Of a stretch of 47,402 bases of DNA, positions 16,301 through 22,681 are shown piece by piece (the stretch's first letter is position 1; each line of letters opens with the position of its first letter). This stretch comes from JANOQP01 sp044227705 (GTDB taxonomy: Bacteria > Bacteroidota > Bacteroidia > Chitinophagales > Saprospiraceae): positions 1 through 47,402 of the forward strand of contig JBGAWE010000007.1 in the NCBI GenBank assembly GCA_044227705.1, given 5' to 3'. The notes under the pieces were generated by a model. It was not told the origin of the DNA. It did no database searches and saw nothing but the letters and a program-made list of their open reading frames with translations. Made by a program: the position numbers and the translations under genes.

Positions 16301-17060
16301 GCCAGGCAATATTGTCGCGAAGCCGCTCGGCATCGGTCCGAAGGATATCAGATTTCTCGACGGCAAGCCGTTGGTTTTCAACGAGTTGCGCCACGTCTGC
16401 TTCGCTCAAAACCTCGAGTCGGCCGAGGTCGACACCGAGCCTGTCGAACAGGTTCCGCTCGGCCTTCGCCCGCTCGAAGGCCCGTTTGGAAAGCTCTGAA
16501 TAGATGCTCATGTCGGTCAGCCGCTCGAGGACGGCACCACGCTCGTTTTCGTTGGACTTGAGGAACTTCTCGAACTCGCCCTGTGCCAACAGTGCGCTGC
16601 GGCGAAACTGCTCGAAGTTCAGCCCGCAGACCTCCTCGACGCGGCCGCGACGGGTGCCGGTGCTGTCCACGTCCGTCTTTCCGCTGGCGACCACCGTCCA
16701 CTCATCCGTGTCGAACTCGTATTGGGCAAGCTCGCGGACGATGGGCGGCGGCGACTTCGAGGCACTCTTTTTGGGCCGGCTCTTTGCCCATTTTACGCGG
16801 AAAACCCCGCCTTGTGCCTCGAACTCGACCTCCGCCAAGGCCTCCGCAGCCCCGAATGAGATGACATCCGCCTCGTGGTTGCGCGCAGTTTTCCCAAAAA
16901 GGGCGAGAGTGACAGCGTCGAGGAGCGTCGTCTTGCCGGAGCCGGTGTCACCAGTGATGGCGTAGAGGCCGGTGTTGGCCAGCTTCCCGTGCGTGAAGTC
17001 GATGGCGACCTCGGTGCGCAACGAGTTGAGGTTGCGGAGGAGGATTCGGCGGATTTTCAT
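13392..17060 (-). CDS. sbcC: Exonuclease SbcC (SMC-like ATPase)
   Basis: This is the large subunit of the SbcCD (Rad50-Mre11) complex, which opens hairpins and blocked DNA ends. The 1222 residues include Walker A GDTGSGKTTLLDA near residue 40 and long coiled coils rich in E, A, L, K and Q. A central zinc-hook CPLCG lies near residue 605, the ABC signature LSGGESFLVSLALALG near 1120 and Walker B LFIDEGFGTLD near 1150. The coiled-coil arms repeatedly use the motif AQLVEN-like heptads. The true start MKIRRILLRNLNSLR overlaps the sbcD stop by four bases (ATGA), indicating translational coupling; the longer ORF upstream is just the sbcD frame shadow. The stop overlaps that of the convergent peroxidase. 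Confidence 0.96.
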   Translation of the reverse strand: MKIRRILLRNLNSLRTEVAIDFTHGKLANTGLYAITGDTGSGKTTLLDAVTLALFGKTARNHEADVISFGAAEALAEVEFEAQGGVFRVKWAKSRPKKSASKSPPPIVRELAQYEFDTDEWTVVASGKTDVDSTGTRRGRVEEVCGLNFEQFRRSALLAQGEFEKFLKSNENERGAVLERLTDMSIYSELSKRAFERAKAERNLFDRLGVDLGRLEVLSEADVAQLVENQRLAVEKSDILRTDAERLRDNIAWLERLDSLKKRAAELAIQQAEISKKKEDKAADLARLEAHRAALPMAAEIHSLLEKQVEHDRFLGEIAGFEIESARLAELKKEAEKELAERETAFAALRKRQPEIEKLFREMEVLDGKITAQKDVADLAAVELDASKEKLGRAEAELSESTRQQTALEESLVADGEWLGEHENWAALPDELPKLRAAVEQLERLVGEATERKGRLGEAEKRRDELFQKSTEVSSLLEKLQAQFVENQSFIKEIILQQGLDQEPETAAEQLAARIKRQSALATGLRILEGVAAQHWAMLESLSATDEQMEGIEIELARTERELLSAIDLAADMRLAFIEADEKSAQMRSVLDYAEARKLLVEGEPCPLCGSTEHPLAAHEPLAELFIENLRQAQTAFQQAEHRQRELAANARSLGERLELLGENRRKIEVEEAEFLPKIAESLTDLAGETATFGTREELASLAHLAAQLLENQELVYGEFSSRLKTANQLSWQIEAKQVEAEALKSSQSANDSALKTLGDEQAKKKAEFEKKQAEVAAGFARFGEDFSWQARAACFEKLAQNREVFESARRRAEGNLHGLNLAKQMAATISGQVAGLKKEVESRQKAAEKASAELEKLNAERKNKFHNQTAEAGRQANAELLDDLESQFSHARKRWDEARDEATAVGQQLSQKQAQLVENRQKAAEAERVLTKKWKDSGRFASLDDLRSSLLDEAETARLDAFFTEFQAEQTRWEQSFSENKTALETERARDFPEKERTEADRKLTEAEAERKQLLQEAGSLQSRLDEQKARREKAVKLVQDIENQRVAVRRWDRLKDVIGSADGNKFRAFAQKLTLERLSALANRHLEKLYGRYSLRTSGKDDKLELEIIDGFQADNVRPTLTLSGGESFLVSLALALGLADLAGRRAQIKSLFIDEGFGTLDESALSMAVQTLDNLQGDGIKIGIVSHVKELKEKIFPQINVFRHGNGVSDVRILEGVEP

Positions 17061-18277
17061 GTCGGCAGCGGGGTTTCGTCCTCGAGCAGTTCGCGAAAGG
17101 TGTTGGTGAGGTCGGCCGCGTCCGGCTCGGCCGCGATCCTTCTTTGAAAAACCTCCATCGGGGAAAGCTCGTCGAGGCTGGGCAACGGGCCTTCCTCTCG
17201 CCCGCCGTCGGCCCTTTCTTTTTTCTTCAAGGTAGTCCCCAAACATTCGACGGGCAGGCCAAGGCAGATTTCAGCCACTTCGTCGACGAGGCCCATGCCC
17301 GACAAGCCGCCGCCATCGACCTCTGCTTCGACCCATGCCGGAAGCTCCTCCGGTCCGACCTTTAGGGCGAGTGCGCGGATTTTTTCGCCCACCTCGGCGA
17401 GGCTGCCGGAGATTTTGGCCAGCCGCCGTATGACCGGAACCTCGATGATTTTCTGTGAAACAAGTCCTTTCTGATTTTCAAAATCGAGCAAAACGACCGA
17501 TTTCAGGTCTGAAACCTCGCTGAAACTCAACGGGATGGGCGAGCCGGAGTAGCGGATATGTTCCTTCCGCCCCACCCTTTGCGGCCGGTGAATATGGCCA
17601 AGGGCGACATAATCGAAGCGCTCCGGGAAACGGTCGGCGGCGATGTTTTCGAGGTTGCCGAGGTAGATGTTGGCCTGTTCGTCGGCGGCGGCCGCGCCTT
17701 TTGCGTACAGGTGGCCGGTGACTAGGGCTGGAGTTTTTGTTGAAAAATACGGCTCGCACAACCGCCCGATTTCCGCGTAGTGCGCGGCGATATTTCTCTT
17801 TATTCGAGTGATGCGCGCCTCGGGATGCTCGCCGAAATTGGAGGCGGGCAAATCGACCGGGCGCAGGAATGGAACGGCGGCGACCACCAGTTCGACTTCG
17901 CCTTTTTCATTTTTCAATGGAAGAATCTCGTCCTCCAGATTGCCCGTCGCGCAGCCGACGACGTGCATCCCGAGCGCTTGCATTAGACCGCGAGGGGCGT
18001 TGAGGCGGGCGGGCTGGTCGTGGTTTCCTCCTATTATTATGGTGTGGCGGCAGGTCGCGACGCGGTTTAGGCGGCTCAAGAACTCGTAGTAAAGGGTCTC
18101 TGCGGAGGTCGGCGGATTGGCCGTGTCGAAGATGTCGCCCGCGACGACGAGGCACTCAACCCGTTCATTTTCAACGAGTTGGAGCAGCCAGTCGAACATC
18201 CTGCGGTGCTCGTCGTCGCGGCTGCGGCCGTAGAATTTCTGGCCGAGGTGCCAGTCGGATGTGTGCAGGACGCGCAT
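17057..18277 (-). CDS. sbcD: Exonuclease SbcD (Mre11-like nuclease)
   Basis: This is the metallophosphoesterase nuclease subunit of SbcCD, with 406 residues. Metal-binding motifs are in order: SDWHLGQ at residues 7-13, GDIFD near 48, GGNHDQ near 83, and GHLYAKG and LGHIHRPQ in the second half. The family architecture of a nuclease domain followed by a capping/SbcC-binding C-terminus is kept; an acidic, proline-containing segment near residues 340-380 is slightly long. It begins one base after the dinB-family stop and overlaps sbcC by four bases, so the three genes form one tight minus-strand unit. MRVLHTSDWHLG is the expected N-terminus. Confidence 0.96.
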   Translation of the reverse strand: MRVLHTSDWHLGQKFYGRSRDDEHRRMFDWLLQLVENERVECLVVAGDIFDTANPPTSAETLYYEFLSRLNRVATCRHTIIIGGNHDQPARLNAPRGLMQALGMHVVGCATGNLEDEILPLKNEKGEVELVVAAVPFLRPVDLPASNFGEHPEARITRIKRNIAAHYAEIGRLCEPYFSTKTPALVTGHLYAKGAAAADEQANIYLGNLENIAADRFPERFDYVALGHIHRPQRVGRKEHIRYSGSPIPLSFSEVSDLKSVVLLDFENQKGLVSQKIIEVPVIRRLAKISGSLAEVGEKIRALALKVGPEELPAWVEAEVDGGGLSGMGLVDEVAEICLGLPVECLGTTLKKKERADGGREEGPLPSLDELSPMEVFQRRIAAEPDAADLTNTFRELLEDETPLPT

Positions 18278-18278
18278 T

Positions 18279-18776
18279 TCACACGGAGCGTTTCCAGAAA
18301 AGGAAGTCGGTCGAAGGCGGATCGGTCAGCCCGAGCGAGCGGCCCATCGTGACGAGCTGGCCCCGGTGGTAGGTCGAGTGGTTGAGTACGTGCTGGCAGG
18401 CGTAGCGGCGGTGGCTGTCGTATTTCAGACCGGCCATCGTGACGTAGGTCTGCGGCGTGTCGAGCCATGCCTCGTCAGCGGCAGCGATGAGGTCGTGCAA
18501 GGCCTCCGTGGATTCGATATAGTTGGCGAAGACTTCCTCTCTGCTCCAGTCTTTCACCCAATAATCGAGGCTCGTCGGGTCTTTCCCGATCAGCCGCTGC
18601 CGCCAGACATCCTCGGCGGAGGTGATGTGCTTGATGGTCTTGAGGATGGTCGGAAAACTGCTCTTTAGTTCGGTCAGCAGCAGGTCCTCCGGCATCGGTG
18701 AAAGCCAGTCGGCCATGCGGCGGTTGGCCCAGAGGTTCATGGCGGCGTACTCTTTTAGGAGGTCGGCGGTTTGCAT
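18279..18776 (-). CDS. DinB-family protein
   Basis: This four-helix-bundle protein of 165 residues belongs to the DinB/YfiT superfamily of putative metal-dependent enzymes, some of them thiol transferases. Three histidines are placed as in the family: one in KTIKHITSAEDVW near residue 49 and two in HVLNHSTYHRGQ near residues 130-141, the HxxxH part of the metal site. The usual N-terminal segment (YAAMNLWANRRMADWL) is present. The gene is the first of the dinB-sbcD-sbcC unit, one base from sbcD. DinB relatives are often DNA-damage inducible, so the pairing with a repair nuclease is suggestive, but no LexA-type site was identified. The actual reaction is unknown. Confidence 0.88.
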   Translation of the reverse strand: MQTADLLKEYAAMNLWANRRMADWLSPMPEDLLLTELKSSFPTILKTIKHITSAEDVWRQRLIGKDPTSLDYWVKDWSREEVFANYIESTEALHDLIAAADEAWLDTPQTYVTMAGLKYDSHRRYACQHVLNHSTYHRGQLVTMGRSLGLTDPPSTDFLFWKRSV

Positions 18777-18797
18777 AACTCGTTGGTTTTGACCTGG

Positions 18798-19550
18798 TTA
18801 ATAGTAGATTTCTTCTCCCTTGTCGCCGAGATAGAAGGCCAGCGTCCAGCCCGCAACGAGGCCGAGGCGCATGTCGAACCGTGTGCCGGCAGAGGTTTTC
18901 ATCAGGTCGAAATCATAGGAGCGGCGGCTTTTGGTGAAACCTTCCTGTAGGTTCAGCCCGGCGAAAAAGTTGATGGGCCGGTGCCGGGAATAGAGCTGGT
19001 AGCCGATGAACTGCGAGACGGCCGGGCCGCCCGTCAGCCGGTCGTAGCCTTTGCGGTATTCCCCGGCGACCTGCGTGGCGGAGAGGCCGTCGTCTTGAAT
19101 GCGGATTTTGTGCTGCAACCAGCCGAGGCCGACGGTGGCGCGGAGGCCGTTGGCCCGGTCTTTTTTCGACTTTGAAAAGACGCGGCCGACGTAGCTGCCG
19201 ACGTAAAAGCCACGCTCTTTCAGCACGACACTGGCCAGCTCCCGGTCGCTGCCGATGAGGTAGCCCTCGGGGGTTCGGAGGGCGGCGAGGGGGTCCTCCT
19301 TCAGGTTGTTGCCGAAGAAATACTCGCCCTCGGCTCCGACAATCCAATTGGTTTTGGTGAGGAGGTCGAGGTCGAGGTTGGCGGAATTGTCCCAGCCGAA
19401 GCGGTCTGCCAGCTTCCCGGCGGGGATGGCCGCGCCGTACTGGAAATGGACGCCGAGGACGGGGAGCGGGCCGTCCTTTTTAGCATCGGATTGGGCACAA
19501 ATCGTTGAAAACCAAACAGTTGCGACTAAAAGAGAGAAGACTTTTTTCAT
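18798..19550 (-). CDS. Outer-membrane beta-barrel protein (alternative internal start of the fused frame)
   Basis: Taken alone this would be a 250-residue exported protein. It has a signal peptide at residues 1-20 with cleavage near ICAQ. Alternating hydrophobic/aromatic strands follow (GVHFQYGAAIPAG, NWIVGAEGEYFFG, GFYVGSYVGRVF, LRATVGLGWLQHKIRI), ending in a strand pair near the C-terminus (LGLVAGWTLAFYLG). This is the pattern of small outer-membrane barrels in Bacteroidota. The ATG at 19548-19550 is in frame with the upstream glycosyltransferase. A separately initiated product is more plausible biologically than a barrel tethered to an inner-membrane enzyme. Function unknown. Confidence 0.7.
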   Translation of the reverse strand: MKKVFSLLVATVWFSTICAQSDAKKDGPLPVLGVHFQYGAAIPAGKLADRFGWDNSANLDLDLLTKTNWIVGAEGEYFFGNNLKEDPLAALRTPEGYLIGSDRELASVVLKERGFYVGSYVGRVFSKSKKDRANGLRATVGLGWLQHKIRIQDDGLSATQVAGEYRKGYDRLTGGPAVSQFIGYQLYSRHRPINFFAGLNLQEGFTKSRRSYDFDLMKTSAGTRFDMRLGLVAGWTLAFYLGDKGEEIYY

Positions 19551-20423
19551 GACAAAAGAGACCGTCAAAAAAAGCTGCGACCCGACGATTAGCGCGAGGA
19601 TGCCGAAGAAAAAAGCGGGGCGGTCGTGGATTTTCCACTCGTTGAAGCCCAGTTTTTGGATGGACAGCCATGCCAGCGTCCCGAACCCAGCGAGGAAAAA
19701 GAGCACGCCGAGCGTCCCGAAAAGGTGCATCGGCCGCTTGCCGAACCGGCCGACGAAGGTGATGCTCATCAGGTCGAGAAAGCCGAAGACGAACCGCTCC
19801 CAGCCGAACTTCGACACACCGTACTTGCGCGGGTAGTGCTGCACGACCTTCTCTCCGATGCGGGCGAAGCCCGACCATTTCGCCAGTACCGGGATGTAGC
19901 GGTGCATCTCGCCGTAGACCTCGATGCTTTTCACCACGTCGCGGCGGTAGCTTTTGAGGCCGCAGTTGAAGTCGTGGAGGTGGATGCCGCTCGTGGCGCG
20001 GGTGGCCCAGTTGTAAAGTTTCGTGGGGATTGTTTTCGAGGGCGGGTCGTGCCGCTTTTGTTTCCAGCCGCTGACGAGGTCGAAGCGGCCAGATTTTATC
20101 ATCGAAAACAGCTCGGGAATCTCGTCGGGCGAGTCCTGCAGGTCCGCGTCCATCGTGATGACGACGTCTCCTTTTGCGGCTTGAAAGCCGGTTTGGAGGG
20201 CCGCGCTTTTCCCATAGTTGCGCCTGAATTTGATGCCGCAGACGGCCGGGTTCTCCGCCCGAAGCCGCTCGACGACAGGCCACGAGTCGTCGGTCGAGCC
20301 GTCGTCGATAAAAAGGATTTCGTAGCTAAACCCGTGTCTTTCAACCACTTGGCGAATCCAAGCGGCGAGTTCGGGGAGGCTTTCGGCCTCGTTTTTCAAA
20401 GGGATGACGATGCTTAAATCCAT
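18798..20423 (-). CDS. Glycosyltransferase family 2 fused in frame to an outer-membrane beta-barrel protein
   Basis: One uninterrupted frame of 541 codons contains two unrelated proteins. Residues 1-285 are a family 2 glycosyltransferase of the dolichol-phosphate mannose synthase/Bacteroidota type. It has IDDGSTDDSW, the donor-binding MDADLQDSPDEIPEL, DFNCGLKSYRRDVV and GEMHRYIPVLAKW, then two membrane helices (near 230 and 265). Such enzymes normally end about 25 residues later, with a conserved tail after the second helix; here that tail is missing. Residue 292 is the methionine of a textbook signal peptide (MKKVFSLLVATVWFSTICAQ), followed by a beta-barrel protein. A 7-T run (19567-19573, minus strand) sits just before the joint. 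One base fewer there would give an immediate TGA. Either a genuine deletion fusion or a sequencing/slippage event must be considered. DUF4199 lies 18 bases upstream, as is common next to this enzyme. Confidence 0.75.
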   Translation of the reverse strand: MDLSIVIPLKNEAESLPELAAWIRQVVERHGFSYEILFIDDGSTDDSWPVVERLRAENPAVCGIKFRRNYGKSAALQTGFQAAKGDVVITMDADLQDSPDEIPELFSMIKSGRFDLVSGWKQKRHDPPSKTIPTKLYNWATRATSGIHLHDFNCGLKSYRRDVVKSIEVYGEMHRYIPVLAKWSGFARIGEKVVQHYPRKYGVSKFGWERFVFGFLDLMSITFVGRFGKRPMHLFGTLGVLFFLAGFGTLAWLSIQKLGFNEWKIHDRPAFFFGILALIVGSQLFLTVSFVMKKVFSLLVATVWFSTICAQSDAKKDGPLPVLGVHFQYGAAIPAGKLADRFGWDNSANLDLDLLTKTNWIVGAEGEYFFGNNLKEDPLAALRTPEGYLIGSDRELASVVLKERGFYVGSYVGRVFSKSKKDRANGLRATVGLGWLQHKIRIQDDGLSATQVAGEYRKGYDRLTGGPAVSQFIGYQLYSRHRPINFFAGLNLQEGFTKSRRSYDFDLMKTSAGTRFDMRLGLVAGWTLAFYLGDKGEEIYY

Positions 20424-20441
20424 TTTCGAGAAATTGGGGGT

Positions 20442-20963
20442 TCACGCTTTTTCGGTCTCGTTCTTCACAAAAAAAGCGATGGCCGCCGCGATGACAAACC
20501 CGCCCAAAAGCCCCATCGACAGCCTCAAAAGCACGTCGCCGAGGCCGATTCGGAAGCCGTCGCGGGTGATTTCCTCGGCCTCCTTGCGCAGCTCGTTGGA
20601 GACTTGCGGGTCGCCCGTCCCGCCGGTCAGCAGCTTTTGTATTTCCTCCAGCCGCCAGTTTTTCAGGATGTCCGTCAGGCCGTGGTCGGAGAGGCAGAGT
20701 CCGTAAAAGAGGAACCAGTACGCCACGTTCGCCATCAAAAAAACCTGAAAACCGGCCCGGAGCGCGGGCTTGAACGCGATGCGCCCGCCGAAGGCTGCCC
20801 GCTCGTCCACCTCCGCCTTCCACATCAGCGCGACGTAAAAGAGCATCGAGGCCCAACTGACGACAGGGTTGAGGAACAGTTTCTTGTCGAAAAAATAGAA
20901 GGCCAGAAAGTACGCGACGACCGTCGCCGAGGCGATGAGGCCGTTCCTGAATCCGCTCGACAT
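20442..20963 (-). CDS. DUF4199 membrane protein
   Basis: A small integral membrane protein of 173 residues with four hydrophobic segments (about residues 10-28, 33-50, 75-100 and 143-165). It also has a charged, helical loop rich in E, K and R between the last two. The architecture and the start MSSGFRNGLIASATVVAYF match DUF4199, a Bacteroidota family of unknown role that commonly precedes a family 2 glycosyltransferase. A longer frame reaches 21176, but it would overlap the divergent gene at 21127 and adds a low-complexity, non-membrane extension, so the shorter start is preferred. It is probably cotranscribed with the glycosyltransferase 18 bases downstream. Confidence 0.75.
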   Translation of the reverse strand: MSSGFRNGLIASATVVAYFLAFYFFDKKLFLNPVVSWASMLFYVALMWKAEVDERAAFGGRIAFKPALRAGFQVFLMANVAYWFLFYGLCLSDHGLTDILKNWRLEEIQKLLTGGTGDPQVSNELRKEAEEITRDGFRIGLGDVLLRLSMGLLGGFVIAAAIAFFVKNETEKA

Positions 20964-21126
20964 GGGCTGGGTGGCCGGTTTGTGGCCGGGGCGAAATTCC
21001 AAAAACTTGCCCGACGGCGAGGCTTTTTTGAAAAACGCGGCCGCGCCAGCTGCGTTCGCCATTTTTGGGTCGTCAAAAAATCCGGTTCGCCGCCGAGGCC
21101 GTATTCCAATCTCATTTGAATCGAAC

Positions 21127-22599
21127 ATGGAAAAACCTTTTCGCAACCTCTGGCCGCTGCTGGCCGCGCTGCCCACCCTTATCTTCTTCGGTTTCCATAA
21201 AAGCTATTTCGGCGTGGCCCGCGAGCATTTTATGAGCATCTCGTGGCCGGTTCATCTGCACGCGGCGGCAGGCGTTTCATGGGCTTTGCTTCTGGTCGCG
21301 CAAGCCGCGCTGGCTGGCTCCGAGCGGCTGCGGGCGCATCGGGTTTTGGGGAAATTGAGCTATCTCCTTTTTCCAATCCTGCTCCTTTCGGCCGCGCCGA
21401 TGCTCTTTTATGTCTGGGTTCGCGGCGACTTGGCGGTGATGCTCTCCGCCATCGCCGATGCGGCTTTGTTGCTCGTTTTCTTTTCGGCCGCCATTGTTTA
21501 TAGGAGAAAAACGGCCATCCATCAACGGTTCATGCTCGCCACAGGGCTGGTGCTGCTCGACCCGACGATCGGGCGGCTCGCGGGCAACGCGCTCGGGCCG
21601 GCTTGGGGGATGCACACTACCTTCATCTTAATTGACGCAATCCTGCTCGCCGCTGTCCTTTTTGACTGGAAAAGGGGGCAAAACTTCCGCCCGTGGCTCG
21701 TCGCGCTCGGCTGTTTCTTGGTCTATCAAATCATGGCCTACAGGCTGGCGGCAACGTGGCATCCTTTTGAAAAGAGCCCGAACCCGCTCGACCTCGCCCG
21801 AATCGAGCAATCGGAAATGCAGGCCTGGCGCGACCTCTTCGCCGCCCAACCGGCTGATTGGAAAATGGCGACCGGCACCGAATCGGCCGATGTCGACGGC
21901 GTGGCGGTTTGGACGAACCAGAAAATACCGTTCACCCATTTCAACGTCGCGCTCAACACCGGCCTCGAACGGCCGCTGACGGAGGAAGCGCTCGACGGCA
22001 TCCTTGCCCATTTCAGGAAGCAGAAAATCAGGAAGTTTTTCATCCAGACAACGCCGGTCACACGGCCGACAGAGGTCCCGGACTGGCTCGTTCGGCGCGG
22101 CCTTCGGCATGTCGAAACATGGCATCGCATCGCCCGTGGGAATGAGCCGTTGGCGGCCCCGCTTTCGACCGCGCCAGGCCATTCCGTCGAGGAAGTGACC
22201 GCCGCGACAACCGAGGAATGGGCCGATTTCATTGACAAAACCTATGAAATGGAGCATCCGACAAAGCAATGGCTGCTCGCCCTGCTCGGTCGGCCGGGCT
22301 GGCACCATTTGATTTGCCGGAAAGAAGGGAAGATTGTCGCCGTCCGATCGATGCGGGTGAACACCGACCGGACGGCCTACTTCTGCATCGAGGCTCCGGT
22401 GCCGGGGTTCATGACGGACGATTTCGAGCCAGATTATTTGATTTGCCGCCGTCTCATAGAAATCGGGCTGGCAGAAGGAGTAGAAATGTTCACGGCCGAC
22501 ATCGAGAAGCCGTCGCTCGCGCTTGATGGAGAGGTTTACGAGTTTTGGTATGCCCTCGGGTTCGAGGTGGCTTATGAGAAGCGGAGCTTCATGTTTTAA
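21127..22599 (+). CDS. Polytopic membrane domain fused to a GNAT N-acetyltransferase domain
   Basis: The 490-residue protein has two parts. Residues 1-215 contain about six to seven hydrophobic helices with histidines at helix ends (WPVHLHAAAGVSWALL, AHRVLGKLSY, AIHQRFMLATG). This resembles the small haem- or quinone-type membrane domains annotated as DUF2306-like, though the assignment is tentative. From about residue 225 (IEQSEMQAWRDLF) the sequence resembles GNAT-superfamily acetyltransferases: TRPTEVPDWLVRRGLR, then GRPGWHHLICRKEGKIVAVRSM, then a C-terminal region ending GFEVAYEKRS. There is no stop or plausible internal start that would separate them cleanly. The usual GNAT acetyl-CoA loop (Q/RxxGxG/A) is not obvious, since the segment after FMTDDFEPDYL lacks it. 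The acetyl acceptor is unknown; a membrane-linked substrate is an inference. Confidence 0.65.
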   Translation: MEKPFRNLWPLLAALPTLIFFGFHKSYFGVAREHFMSISWPVHLHAAAGVSWALLLVAQAALAGSERLRAHRVLGKLSYLLFPILLLSAAPMLFYVWVRGDLAVMLSAIADAALLLVFFSAAIVYRRKTAIHQRFMLATGLVLLDPTIGRLAGNALGPAWGMHTTFILIDAILLAAVLFDWKRGQNFRPWLVALGCFLVYQIMAYRLAATWHPFEKSPNPLDLARIEQSEMQAWRDLFAAQPADWKMATGTESADVDGVAVWTNQKIPFTHFNVALNTGLERPLTEEALDGILAHFRKQKIRKFFIQTTPVTRPTEVPDWLVRRGLRHVETWHRIARGNEPLAAPLSTAPGHSVEEVTAATTEEWADFIDKTYEMEHPTKQWLLALLGRPGWHHLICRKEGKIVAVRSMRVNTDRTAYFCIEAPVPGFMTDDFEPDYLICRRLIEIGLAEGVEMFTADIEKPSLALDGEVYEFWYALGFEVAYEKRSFMF

Positions 22600-22610
22600 T
22601 GCCGAGGCGC

Positions 22611-22618
22611 TACCTTCG
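22611..22618 (+). promoter_or_regulatory. -7 promoter element for the T9SS cargo at 22682
   Basis: TACCTTCG followed by TCCCGC. It starts 12 bases after the preceding stop and ends 63 bases before the ATG. Confidence 0.55.
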
Positions 22619-22681
22619 TCCCGCTTTAATCCCCGAATGAAGACGGACTGCCGTTTACTTCACAAACAAAATCCGATTCCC

